Assembly: GCA_944324675.1 (NCBI GenBank)
Contig: CALUXE010000002.1
Location: 1-64,000, forward strand
Reading direction: 5' to 3'
DNA length: 64,000 bases
DNA from: an uncultured Elusimicrobiales bacterium
GTDB taxonomy: Bacteria > Elusimicrobiota > Elusimicrobia > Elusimicrobiales > Elusimicrobiaceae
Part shown: piece after piece, positions 18,184 to 27,216 of the stretch
How positions within the stretch are numbered: position 1 is the first letter of the stretch
Layout of the letters: each line of letters opens with the position of its first letter
Program-made: the position numbers and the translations under genes
The notes under the pieces: generated by a model
The model's database searches: none
Told to the model about the DNA's origin: nothing
What the model saw: the letters and a program-made list of their open reading frames with translations, nothing else

Positions 18184-20418
18184 ATAATTCTCCTTATTTT
18201 TTACGGGATTGAAATCGGCTAGTCTTAAAGAGTTTAAAACTACGCAAACGGAGCTTAAAGCCATCGCGCTGGCTGCGAACATCGGGTTCAGCTGCCAGCC
18301 CAGCGCTTTATAAAAAACACCCGCGGCCAGCGGTATGCCCGCGGCATTATAAAACAGCGCCCAAAACAGATTTTGCTTGATATTGCGTATAGCCGCGCGG
18401 CTTAGCTTTAAGGCGTAGGCCGCGTCGGAAAGTTTATCGTGCATTAAAACTATGTCGGCCGATTCCACGGCTATATCGCTGCCCGCGCCGATGGCTATGG
18501 CGAGGTCTGCTCTGGCAAGTGCGGGCGCGTCGTTTATACCGTCGCCTATCATCGCGGCGCTCTTGCCTTGCTTTTGAAGCGCGCGGACAAAATTTTCTTT
18601 ATCCGCGGGCAATACTTCCGCTTTAAAATTTTCTATTCCCAGTTCTTTTGCCAAAGCCGAAGCGGTAAGTTGATTGTCGCCCGTAAGCATATAGACTTCA
18701 AGGCCCATTTCACGAAAGGCTTTTAAGGCTTCTTTGGCGTCGGGTTTGATTTGGTCGGCCAAAGCGATTAGCCCCAAGGCGGATTTCTCTTGAGCGAAGA
18801 ACAAAACGGTTTTGCCTTGCTCAGAGAGCTGACGCGCTTTTTGTTTAAATTCCGATACGTCTACGCCTTCTTTGTCCATCAATTTTAAATTGCCGGCTAA
18901 AGTTTCTTTGCCTTGGCACAATGCTTTTACGCCGAAGCCTTCGCCGTAGCTGAAGTTTTCGGCCTTAGATGGGGTTATGTCGTTTTGCTTTGCGTAATCG
19001 GTTATGGCTTTGGCCAAGGGGTGGGAAGATAAGGCCTCTATGCCGGCGGCGGCCGAGATAAGTATATTTTCATCCTTTGCGACTATATCGGTTACTGCGG
19101 GCTTGCCTTGCGTCAGTGTGCCGGTTTTATCCAAGACTATACAGTCAATTTTTATGCCCGTTTGAATGCTTTTTGCGTTTTTTATCAAGACGCCGTTTCT
19201 TGCGCCGCTGCCCGTGGCGCACATAATCGCGGTAGGCGTTGCCAAGCCCAAAGCGCACGGGCAGGATATTACCAATACCGCCACGGCGCAGTTAAGCGCG
19301 AAGGGGAAAGAGTATCCCGCCAAAAGCCAAAGGGCTGCGCTTATTAAAGCTATGGCGATTACCACGGGTACGAAAACGGAGCTTATTTTATCGGCCAGTT
19401 CGGCTATCGGCGGCTTTGAGGCATTTACGTCCCTCATCAGTTTTATTATTTGGGCCAGGGTGGTATTATCGCCGACTTTTTCTGCCTTAAAAATAAAATA
19501 TCCGTCGGTGTTTATCGTCGCGCAAATTACTTTGTCGCCCGCTTTTTTGTGGACGGGAACGCTTTCGCCGGTGACGAACGATTCGTCCATAAAACCTTCG
19601 CCCTTATCAATAATGCCGTCCGCGGGGAGGCGCTGCCCGCTTCTTATGACTATCAAATCGCCTTGCTTGAGTTGAGATACGGGTATGGTTTGAGTCTTCC
19701 CTTCGCGGATAACTTCCGCCGTTTGGGGCGCCAGATTGATAAGTTTTTCTATGGCTTTGGAGGTATGTCGTTTGGCGCGTTCCTCCAAGAATTTCCCCAG
19801 GCTTACCACGCTTAGTATCACTGCCGCGGATTCAAAATACAGGCTGTGCGACAGATGTTCAGCAAGTACACCGTTGTCTGCCTTTGCCGCCAGCAATATC
19901 CCCGCTAAGGCGTATAAACTGTAAAGCAAAGCCGCGCCCGAACCTATCGCCACCAGGCTGTCCATATTGGGCGAGCCTTTAAAAAGGCTCTTAAAGCCGG
20001 ATATAAAATATCTGAAATTCAGGCCGACTATAGCCATTGTAAACAAAGTCTGCAGGCAACCGTTCAAGACGGGCGAAAGGCTTTTTGCCAAGGGAAGCCC
20101 GAACATGGCGCCCATGGATATATACATCAGCGGAATTAGAAGAATAAAGGAAAGAATAAGCCTTTTCTTCGTGGGGGATAAATCTCTTTTTTCGGGCGCG
20201 GCGTTATTTTGCAGGACGCTTGCCCCGTAGCCGGCCCGCTTTACGGCGGAGATGATATCACGCTCCGATACGGTGTTTTCCCCAAATTCCACGCTTAGCG
20301 TGTTAAGCAATAAGTTGACGCGCGCTTCCTGTACGCCTTTAAGGGAGCGTACGCTTCTCTCCACCGCCGCAGAGCAGGCGGCGCAGGACATTCCCGTAAT
20401 CAAAAAAGTTTGTTTCAT
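17980..20418 (-). CDS. copA: Copper-exporting P1B-type ATPase with N- and C-terminal metal-binding domains
   Basis: Exports Cu(I). The order is: an N-terminal heavy-metal domain (GMSCAACS, residues 10-16), transmembrane helices, actuator domain (DESFVTGESVP), CPC metal-site motif in ISCPCALGLATPT, phosphorylation site DKTGTLTQG, SSHPLA nucleotide site, GDGINDAPAL hinge, and two last helices. An in-frame second heavy-metal domain (GMACRHCAG) follows at the very C-terminus, which is unusual. 812 residues. It lies 38 bases after the EAL gene and has no visible CsoR-like operator in front. Confidence 0.95.
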   Translation of the reverse strand: MKQTFLITGMSCAACSAAVERSVRSLKGVQEARVNLLLNTLSVEFGENTVSERDIISAVKRAGYGASVLQNNAAPEKRDLSPTKKRLILSFILLIPLMYISMGAMFGLPLAKSLSPVLNGCLQTLFTMAIVGLNFRYFISGFKSLFKGSPNMDSLVAIGSGAALLYSLYALAGILLAAKADNGVLAEHLSHSLYFESAAVILSVVSLGKFLEERAKRHTSKAIEKLINLAPQTAEVIREGKTQTIPVSQLKQGDLIVIRSGQRLPADGIIDKGEGFMDESFVTGESVPVHKKAGDKVICATINTDGYFIFKAEKVGDNTTLAQIIKLMRDVNASKPPIAELADKISSVFVPVVIAIALISAALWLLAGYSFPFALNCAVAVLVISCPCALGLATPTAIMCATGSGARNGVLIKNAKSIQTGIKIDCIVLDKTGTLTQGKPAVTDIVAKDENILISAAAGIEALSSHPLAKAITDYAKQNDITPSKAENFSYGEGFGVKALCQGKETLAGNLKLMDKEGVDVSEFKQKARQLSEQGKTVLFFAQEKSALGLIALADQIKPDAKEALKAFREMGLEVYMLTGDNQLTASALAKELGIENFKAEVLPADKENFVRALQKQGKSAAMIGDGINDAPALARADLAIAIGAGSDIAVESADIVLMHDKLSDAAYALKLSRAAIRNIKQNLFWALFYNAAGIPLAAGVFYKALGWQLNPMFAASAMALSSVCVVLNSLRLADFNPVKNKENYMKKTIHIEGMACRHCAGRVKTALAALGIEAEIDLNAKTAAAQIPQNISDQDIIRAVENAGYKVTGIK

Positions 20419-20456
20419 AACGCTTTAAAGCAGGCTTTGTTTTTTGGAAACCGCTT

Positions 20457-22733
20457 TTATTTGGGTTCGGAACGAAGCTTCATTCTGTCGGAAAAGTCAT
20501 TGTTCCTTAACATTTTGCGGAATTCTTCTATCGGTACGGGCCTGGAGAACAGATAACCCTGCCCCATATCGCAGCCTATTTCCTTTAAAAATTGTGCCTG
20601 TTCGCAAGTTTCAACACCTTCGGCCACTATGGTAATGCCTAAAGATTTCATCATCTTTACCGTTCCCGCGATAATATCTTTCGCTCTTTGGGGGTCGCCT
20701 TGCGTTTTTAGGAATTCTTTATCAAGTTTTAAAGTATCAAAATGCAAGCTCTTCATAACGTTGAGCGAGGAATACCCCGCCCCAAAATCGTCTATAGCAA
20801 TTAGGTATCCTTCATTGTGGAATTGTTTGATTACTTCTTCCATCTTGTCCAAATTGTCCAGCAAGGTGCTTTCGGTAATCTCGGCCTCAAGCAGGTTTGG
20901 CGGAATTTTGTAAAAATCCGCCGTTTGTTTAAATTCTTCGCAGAATTTTGGATTGTTTATATGCAGCCTGGAAAAATTTATGGCCAAATGGACCGGCTCC
21001 AACCCTTCGTCAATACAGGCGCGCAATTCTTTGGCTGCGCTTTCCAGCATAAACATATCAAGATCCAAAATAAAACCGTTGCTTTCGAATATCGGGATAA
21101 ATATGTCGGGCATTATCATTCCTTTTGCGGGATGCTGCCAGCGCACCAATATTTCCGCACCTTCCATCTTTAAAGTGTTCAAATTGACTTTAGGCTGAAA
21201 GTATATTTTGAACTGCTCGTTTGCTAGCGCTTCGCGCATGCCGTTTTCTATGGATTTTTCCGTAAGAATTTGCTTTATGGAAAAATCCCGGTAAAATGCG
21301 AAATTGACCGATTTGTTCTTCTTCACTTCCGAACACGCCAAATTGACCCTGTCGAGCATGAGATAAAATGGCAGGCCGCGCTCTATCGGGAATATGCCGC
21401 AGTTGGTGATTATTTCGTAATTCAAATCGGTGGAGGCGTAACAATTCTTTATTTCCTTGGTTATTTCGCGGACGCGTTTTTCTATTTCCTCTTTCTCTTT
21501 GTATTCTATCACCAATAGGAATTTGTCGCCCGAAAATCTGGCGTAAATTTCCCGTTCTCTTAAATGGCTTTTTAACACGTTGGCTATGTGTATTAGCACC
21601 ATATCGCCCTGCCTAAAGCCGTAAAGCTCGTTGATTACCTTAAATTTATCTATATCAAGCAGTACCATGGCGTAATTTGCCTCTTTGTTTTCCGCCAGCA
21701 GTTTGGAAAGGTCCATTTTAAGCTTATTAAGGTTTCCGCTTTCGGTAAGGGGATCTATGAACGCGCTTTGGTAGAAAGCTTCTTTGTTTTTAGTTTCGGT
21801 CTTTTTGATATGCAGCATCAGCAGGGTGAATATCAATATAATCTCCAAACACAGCGCGACCGACATCAGCATTACCTGGTTTACCTTGCCCATAAAGGGT
21901 TCGGTCGGCAGAACGAAAAGTAAATACCAATCGTTTACGCCAAGGGGCATATAGGCCATAAACTTATGTTCGCCTTTTACTTTTAAACTGGCTATGCCGC
22001 TTTTGCCTTGAAGCAGTTCCTTGACGAAGACCTCTATATTTTTCGGTTTTTCGAATTTGACGCCCTTCATATATTCCAGCAGGTTTTTGGCTGTTTTTAC
22101 CGCTTGGTGGTGGGTTGATTTGATTATTAGGGTTCCGTCGTTATTGACGATATAGGAATATCCGTGCCCTCCGAATTTGGACACTTCCAAAATCCTTTCG
22201 TAATAGAAAGTGGGGTGCGTCGCGAATATCGCCGCCTGAGGCTTGCCGTATACGAATATCGGGGCGGCTATAACGACTAACTGTTTGTCGCTGTAAGGGT
22301 CGGGGATAGGGGCGACTATTACCGTTTCGCCATCCAATATTTTTTCCATTTCTTCCTGAGGCAGGAAATCTTTTACCAGGGAATGATCGTGGAAATAGGC
22401 TTCCCCTTCGTTTAATATTATGCCCATTTGGGTAAAGTCGTTATTGCGGTTTTCCTCGTCTAGAATATCCACAAAAGTTTCAAGGTCGGTTATATTGTAA
22501 TACTGAGCCATAATGCCGGCGACGGCGTTTACGGTTTGGGTTTCCTCTTTTAGTTTTGAGCTTAAGGCGTTTGCTTCCATTTCCGCTATTTCGGTAATAT
22601 TGCCGCGCATATCTTTTTTGAGGTTCTTTTGCAGAATATCAAGATAGGCGAAAAGGCTCGCCACCAGCAGGATTACCGTAATTGAGATAAAAAACCAAAA
22701 ATTCTTATAAATAGCTTTCGTTTTTTCGTGCAT
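20457..22733 (-). CDS. Membrane-bound c-di-GMP phosphodiesterase: Cache-like sensor, degenerate GGDEF, EAL
   Basis: 758 residues. An N-terminal helix (about 14-32) and a second one near 278-300 enclose a roughly 245-residue extracytoplasmic sensor that looks like a double Cache domain. The GGDEF domain follows (DPLTESGNLNKL start), but its signature is RFSGDKF, so cyclase activity is probably lost. The EAL domain keeps the catalytic set: EILVRW, INFSRLHI, EITES, IDDFGAGYSSL, KLDKEF and AEGVET. It likely hydrolyses c-di-GMP in response to an external ligand. It heads the copA-nadE operon. Confidence 0.9.
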   Translation of the reverse strand: MHEKTKAIYKNFWFFISITVILLVASLFAYLDILQKNLKKDMRGNITEIAEMEANALSSKLKEETQTVNAVAGIMAQYYNITDLETFVDILDEENRNNDFTQMGIILNEGEAYFHDHSLVKDFLPQEEMEKILDGETVIVAPIPDPYSDKQLVVIAAPIFVYGKPQAAIFATHPTFYYERILEVSKFGGHGYSYIVNNDGTLIIKSTHHQAVKTAKNLLEYMKGVKFEKPKNIEVFVKELLQGKSGIASLKVKGEHKFMAYMPLGVNDWYLLFVLPTEPFMGKVNQVMLMSVALCLEIILIFTLLMLHIKKTETKNKEAFYQSAFIDPLTESGNLNKLKMDLSKLLAENKEANYAMVLLDIDKFKVINELYGFRQGDMVLIHIANVLKSHLREREIYARFSGDKFLLVIEYKEKEEIEKRVREITKEIKNCYASTDLNYEIITNCGIFPIERGLPFYLMLDRVNLACSEVKKNKSVNFAFYRDFSIKQILTEKSIENGMREALANEQFKIYFQPKVNLNTLKMEGAEILVRWQHPAKGMIMPDIFIPIFESNGFILDLDMFMLESAAKELRACIDEGLEPVHLAINFSRLHINNPKFCEEFKQTADFYKIPPNLLEAEITESTLLDNLDKMEEVIKQFHNEGYLIAIDDFGAGYSSLNVMKSLHFDTLKLDKEFLKTQGDPQRAKDIIAGTVKMMKSLGITIVAEGVETCEQAQFLKEIGCDMGQGYLFSRPVPIEEFRKMLRNNDFSDRMKLRSEPK

Positions 22734-22855
22734 AATAATATCCTTGCGCCTCTTTAATTTATATTAGCAAAAATAAGGGCATTATTAAAAAGGGAAATAT
22801 ATTTTGTACAATAATTTTGCCTGAGATTTATTTAAGATAAACGGAGGTCGTTAGA

Positions 22856-23557
22856 ATGAAAAGAATATTTGTGTTAACCGCAAGTTTTGTTTTGCTGACG
22901 GTTTTTGCCTATGCCGCAGAGGATGCTTGCAGTTGCCATAAGACGGACTTGACCTGCAGGAATATGTGCATTGAGAAACTTTCAAAGAAGTGCAAGAAAA
23001 AAGATTGCGCCAAAATGGTGGAAACCAAGAAGGCCGAAATAAAAGCCGAGGTCAAAAATAAGGGCAATAAGGTAAAAAAACTTAAGGCGGACTTAAAGAA
23101 TTCCGCTCAAGGCGGAGCCGCGGCCGTTACGGCTAAATATGACGAGGCCAAAGCCGACGCAAGTGCGAAAAAGGCGCAGTCTAAGGCTAAGGCAAAACAA
23201 GCCAAGGCCGACGCTAAAGCTAAATATAAAGAGGCTAAAAGCAATATAAAAGAGTCCGCGGCCGAAAATAAGGATGCGGTAAAAGCGCGTTATGAGCAGG
23301 CTAAAGCCGACGCCGAAGCCGCTAAAGCCAAGGCCGAGGAAAAAGCCGAGCAGAAAATAGCCGACGCCAAAGCCAAATATAAAGAGGCTAAAGCCAAGGC
23401 CGAAAATAAAGAGCAGGAAGCGAAAGCTAAGGCTAAATATGAGGAAGCTTTGGCAAAAGCCAAGGCCGATAAAGAAGCCGCTAAAACTAAAGCCAAACAA
23501 GCTAAAGCCGACGCCAAAGCCGAACTTGAAGCTTGGGAAAACGCTTTTAAAAAATAA
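22856..23557 (+). CDS. Secreted Lys/Ala/Glu-rich helical repeat protein with N-terminal Cys cluster
   Basis: A signal peptide (residues 1-20, ending AYA-A) leads to a short segment with six Cys (25, 27, 34, 38, 46, 51). About 175 residues made almost only of K, A, E, D and Q follow, in irregular repeats of KAKYKEAKA / AKADAKAK type. This predicts one long, highly charged helix or coiled coil in the periplasm. It resembles the middle of TolA or LEA-type proteins but is not assignable. A good ribosome binding site (CGGAGG) precedes the start, and a terminator follows. Confidence 0.8.
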   Translation: MKRIFVLTASFVLLTVFAYAAEDACSCHKTDLTCRNMCIEKLSKKCKKKDCAKMVETKKAEIKAEVKNKGNKVKKLKADLKNSAQGGAAAVTAKYDEAKADASAKKAQSKAKAKQAKADAKAKYKEAKSNIKESAAENKDAVKARYEQAKADAEAAKAKAEEKAEQKIADAKAKYKEAKAKAENKEQEAKAKAKYEEALAKAKADKEAAKTKAKQAKADAKAELEAWENAFKK

Positions 23558-23579
23558 GGCCTAAATAAGGATAAAATAC

Positions 23580-23610
23580 AAATCCGCCTGTAAAGACAGG
23601 CGGATTTTTG
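23580..23610 (+). terminator. Intrinsic terminator after the repeat protein
   Basis: Stem AAATCCGCCTGT/ACAGGCGGATTT (23580-23591, 23596-23607), loop AAAG, followed by T residues. Confidence 0.85.
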
Positions 23611-23671
23611 TTTGAGGAACTTTTAAAACTCGTTTTAAAGCGTTCCGCGCCGATAATACGCAAAAATGGTT

Positions 23672-24259
23672 TTACTGGATGTAGGGTTTTATGCTCTTAT
23701 ATATCCGTTTTGCCACAATTTCGTATCCTTTGGCGTTGGGGTGTATCATATCGGATTTAAGAGAGCGGTCGGTAAAAATGCCCGCCATTATGCCCGGAAC
23801 AAACACGGCTTTCTTTTCTTTTGCCAAATCTTTCATTAAATCGGTATATTTGCCCATGCCCGGCCCGCCGGTATCCACTATTACCGCTATCGCGCCTCTT
23901 TGTTGGACATAATCCACAATATCGCTCAGCGCCTGCTTTGTTTGATCAAAAGGCCTTTTGCGCATATAATCGTTGGCGCCGAATTCTATTAGGACCATAT
24001 AAGGGTTATAATCGTCCAGTTCTGAAAGCCGCTCAAGGCCGTCTTGGGCGGTGTCGCCGCTGACGCCCAAATTGACAACTTCCCGGCCGATTATTGTGCC
24101 CAGTACCGCTGGGTAGCTTTCCGCCTTTTGCGCGCCGTAGCCATAGGTCAGGCTGTCGCCGAAGGCGATAATGTCGCTGCCGCTGTTTCCCACATTGGCG
24201 GGCTTGCCCGAACAGGCGCTTATCAAGAGTAATATAAAGGCCAAATAATAAAATCGCAT
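23672..24259 (-). CDS. SGNH/GDSL-type esterase lipoprotein (TesA-like)
   Basis: 195 residues. The signal ends in a lipobox (LLISAC, Cys16), so the protein is probably lipid-anchored. The SGNH catalytic blocks are all present: GDSLTYGYG (nucleophile Ser), SGDT (Gly block), GANDY (Asn) and DMIHPNAKGYE (Asp and His). This is the acyl-hydrolase/lysophospholipase I group; the natural ester is not known. It is divergent from dapL, with about 50 bases between the starts. Confidence 0.9.
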   Translation of the reverse strand: MRFYYLAFILLLISACSGKPANVGNSGSDIIAFGDSLTYGYGAQKAESYPAVLGTIIGREVVNLGVSGDTAQDGLERLSELDDYNPYMVLIEFGANDYMRKRPFDQTKQALSDIVDYVQQRGAIAVIVDTGGPGMGKYTDLMKDLAKEKKAVFVPGIMAGIFTDRSLKSDMIHPNAKGYEIVAKRIYKSIKPYIQ

Positions 24260-24311
24260 ACAAGCAATATTATCATTTTTTATATACTATTAGTAAATGA
24301 GGAGTATCCCC

Positions 24312-25508
24312 ATGGTTAAAATAAACGAAAATTATTTAAATTTGGAACAAAATTATCTCTTTCCGGCTATTGCCAAAAAAGTGAAGGAATATAAGGAAAA
24401 ACACCCTTCGGCCGATATTATAAGTTTGGGCATAGGCGATGTCACCCGTCCTTTGCCTTTTGCCTGCGTGCAGGCGCTTCATAAAGCCTCCGACGAGATG
24501 GCCGAGGCAAAGACTTTCCGCGGCTATGGCCCGGAACAGGGTTATTCCTTTCTTATAGACGATATTATCAAGAATGATTATGAGCCTTACGGGATAAAGC
24601 TTGACCGGGAGGAGGTTTTTGTAAGCGACGGCGCCAAATGCGACGTCGGCAATATACAGGAGATTTTTTCCGCCGATATTACGGTCGCCGTAGCCGATCC
24701 GGTATACCCCGTTTATTTGGATACGAATATAATGGCGGGGCGCAAAGTGTTAAAACTGCCCTGCCTGGCGGAAAATAATTTCGCGCCCCAAATACCCGAT
24801 TTTAAAGCCGATTTAATTTATTTATGTTCGCCCAACAATCCCACCGGCGCGGTATTGACTAAAGACCAGCTTAAAGAGTGGGTGTCTTATGCCAAAAAGA
24901 ATGGTTCGGTAATAATATTTGACTCCGCCTATAAAGAATATATACGCCAGCCCGATTTGCCCCGCTCCATTTACGAGATTGAAGGCGCCAAGGAAGTGGC
25001 GATAGAGGTTCGTTCTTTCAGCAAGACCGCGGGCTTTACGGGCCTTAGATGCGCCTATATGGTTGTTCCGCGGGCTTTAAAGGGCGCGGGCAAAGGCCAA
25101 GAAGTCCTTTTAAACGATTTATGGCGCAGACGGCACTGTACGAAGTTCAACGGCGTTCCTTACATAGTACAGCGCGCGGCTCAGGCCGTATACAGCGAGC
25201 AGGGCAAAAAGGAAGTTAAAGAGCTTATAGAATACTATATGGCCAATGCCGATATAATAAAGAAGGGTTTGGCCTCTTTGGGCCTTACGGCATACGGCGG
25301 GGAAAACGCGCCTTATATTTGGCTCAAGCTGCCCGATGGAATAAAATCTTTTGATTTTTTTGATATCTTGCTGAGCCGGGCAAATGTAGTGGGAACGCCT
25401 GGAAGCGGATTCGGCGAATGCGGGGAGGGGTATTTCAGGCTTACTTCTTTCGGGTCGCGCGAAAATACGATAAACGCCGTAGAGAGGATAGAAAAACTTA
25501 AATTATGA
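24312..25508 (+). CDS. dapL: LL-diaminopimelate aminotransferase
   Basis: A PLP enzyme that turns tetrahydrodipicolinate directly into LL-diaminopimelate, bypassing the succinylase/acetylase branches. The start [17 protein letters not shown] is typical, the PLP lysine lies in [13 protein letters not shown], and LCSPNNPTG and the C-terminal [15 protein letters not shown] are also family signatures. The second ATG (24312) is preferred because GAGGAG lies 8 bases before it and the first ATG (24297) overlaps that ribosome binding site. 398 residues. The stop overlaps dapF by four bases (ATGA). Confidence 0.96.
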   Translation: MVKINENYLNLEQNYLFPAIAKKVKEYKEKHPSADIISLGIGDVTRPLPFACVQALHKASDEMAEAKTFRGYGPEQGYSFLIDDIIKNDYEPYGIKLDREEVFVSDGAKCDVGNIQEIFSADITVAVADPVYPVYLDTNIMAGRKVLKLPCLAENNFAPQIPDFKADLIYLCSPNNPTGAVLTKDQLKEWVSYAKKNGSVIIFDSAYKEYIRQPDLPRSIYEIEGAKEVAIEVRSFSKTAGFTGLRCAYMVVPRALKGAGKGQEVLLNDLWRRRHCTKFNGVPYIVQRAAQAVYSEQGKKEVKELIEYYMANADIIKKGLASLGLTAYGGENAPYIWLKLPDGIKSFDFFDILLSRANVVGTPGSGFGECGEGYFRLTSFGSRENTINAVERIEKLKL

Positions 25509-26317
25509 AAGAAATTCCCTTTATAAAAATGGACGGGCTGGGCAACGATTTTTTTATCATCGAGCCCGCGAACGGCGGCATTAAACTGAGCGCCAAGGAT
25601 ATACGCCGTTTGGGCGACAGAAAGACGGGCGTCGGGTTTGACCAGCTTTTTGTCTTAAAGCCTTCAAAGAAAGCCGATATTAAAATGGTGATTTACAATT
25701 CCGACGGGAGCGAAGCGGGCGCCTGCGGCAACGGCGCGCGCTGCGTAGCCGAGTTGGTGTTTAAATATAAAGGGACAAAAGAATGCACCATAGAGGCGCC
25801 CGGCGGTAAAATTCTTAAAGCTTATAAAGGGAAAATGATAACGGTTAATATGGGCCCGGCCAAAACCAATTGGGATGAAATACCCTTAAGCCGCAAAACG
25901 GATACGCTCAATCTCCCGCAGATTTTGCCTGGTTTTGACTCGCCTTGCGCGGTGTCTATGGGCAATCCGCACTGCGTGTTTTTCGTTAAAGACATTAAGA
26001 AAATAAATTTAGCGCAAAACGGCCCTGAGGTGGAATGGCATCCGCTTTTTCCGCAGCGCACCAATGTGGAATTCGCGCAAATAATAAGCCCCTCCGTTAT
26101 CCGTATGCGTGTTTGGGAACGAGGCGCGGGCATAACTTCCGCCTGCGGCAGCGGCGCTTGCGCGGTGCTTGTCAGCGCGGCAAGAAGGGGCCTGACTAAA
26201 AATAAAGCCGAAATAGTGGCCGACGGCGGCAGCTTGATAATAGAAATAAATAAAGCGGGTGATGTGCTTATGAGCGGGCCCGTCCATACCGCTTTTACTG
26301 GTGCGGCCTATCTGTAA
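25505..26317 (+). CDS. dapF: Diaminopimelate epimerase
   Basis: Converts LL- to meso-diaminopimelate for lysine and peptidoglycan, directly after the DapL step. The two catalytic cysteines lie in symmetrical motifs, [12 protein letters not shown] near residue 77 and ACGSGACAV near residue 218. The N-terminus [12 protein letters not shown] is diagnostic. 270 residues, full length, translationally coupled to dapL. Confidence 0.97.
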   Translation: MKEIPFIKMDGLGNDFFIIEPANGGIKLSAKDIRRLGDRKTGVGFDQLFVLKPSKKADIKMVIYNSDGSEAGACGNGARCVAELVFKYKGTKECTIEAPGGKILKAYKGKMITVNMGPAKTNWDEIPLSRKTDTLNLPQILPGFDSPCAVSMGNPHCVFFVKDIKKINLAQNGPEVEWHPLFPQRTNVEFAQIISPSVIRMRVWERGAGITSACGSGACAVLVSAARRGLTKNKAEIVADGGSLIIEINKAGDVLMSGPVHTAFTGAAYL

Positions 26318-26344
26318 AACCCGAACAATCTGCTTTTAGGCAAT

Positions 26345-26376
26345 AAAAAACCGCGCGTATTTTACGCGCGGTTTCT
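26345..26376 (+). terminator. Terminator between dapF and the convergent outer-membrane protein gene
   Basis: Stem AAACCGCGCGTA/TACGCGCGGTTT (26348-26359, 26363-26374), loop TTT. A-run on one side and T-run on the other, so it may be bidirectional. Confidence 0.85.
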
Positions 26377-26391
26377 GTTTATGGCTTTAGT

Positions 26392-27150
26392 TTAAAATAA
26401 ATATCTGGCGTTTAAGCCCCATACCGCCGAGGTGGTAACATCCTTGGTGTGTTTTTCTATGTTGTAGTAGGGCGTAAGGGCGAATCTGTCCTGTATGATT
26501 TCGCGAGAATAGTCTATACCGAAAGCAAATCCGAAGAAATCTTCCTCAAAGCCGAAATATCCTTTTAGCCCCAAGGAAAACCCGAAAGAATTATAATCGT
26601 CCCAATAGTATTTCGCCAAACCGGTTAAATCCCATACCGACCCGGCAGACATGGCGTCGGTGGAGCTCATATATTTAAAGCCGAAGCGAGAGCCCAAAGT
26701 AAAATTGTCAAGCAGGCTCGTTGAGCCTATTGTGCCGTGCATCGCGAAATCGGTGGAGCCTTTGGCCGCGCCTTCGTCGCCGTTAAAAGGGGAATCAAAC
26801 ATCTTAGGGCTGAAGTAGACATCCAAGTCCAAAAATCTGCCGTGGCTGATTTCGTTCATAAATCTATATTTGCCGTATATGGCGATGTCTTGCAGGCCGC
26901 TGTCTTCGTGTTTTATATCCGCCCAGCCGAAAGATAAGCCTATCATCAAATTGTCGCGAAATCCGGCGCTAAGGCTTTCGTAAAGGCCCCAGCTTTTGTC
27001 AAGTTTAAACTCATTGTTCGTAAAACCCAAAGAGGTATCCGATATTATTTGGCCTTGCGCGGGCATAAAAAACGGATCAGTAATATTTAGCGCTTTGGCG
27101 TTTGCCGGCAAAATTAAAGCCGCGGCAAGAAGCAGAATATACTTTTTCAT
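26392..27150 (-). CDS. Predicted outer-membrane beta-barrel protein (252 aa)
   Basis: Signal peptide (MKKYILLLAAALILPANAKA), then alternating polar/hydrophobic strands rich in aromatics and Gly, ending in the terminal Phe (NARYLF) used by the BAM machinery. I see no named family. Strand pairs such as FGFSLGLKGYFGF and FFGFAFGIDYSREI suggest roughly 10-12 strands. No neighbour gives a function. The ribosome binding site is AGGAG before ATG 27150. Confidence 0.75.
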   Translation of the reverse strand: MKKYILLLAAALILPANAKALNITDPFFMPAQGQIISDTSLGFTNNEFKLDKSWGLYESLSAGFRDNLMIGLSFGWADIKHEDSGLQDIAIYGKYRFMNEISHGRFLDLDVYFSPKMFDSPFNGDEGAAKGSTDFAMHGTIGSTSLLDNFTLGSRFGFKYMSSTDAMSAGSVWDLTGLAKYYWDDYNSFGFSLGLKGYFGFEEDFFGFAFGIDYSREIIQDRFALTPYYNIEKHTKDVTTSAVWGLNARYLF

Positions 27151-27216
27151 GGCAACTCCTATTTTTTAGATTAAAATTATATACTTATAATATCATTTTA
27201 AGGAGGTTATGCAAGA

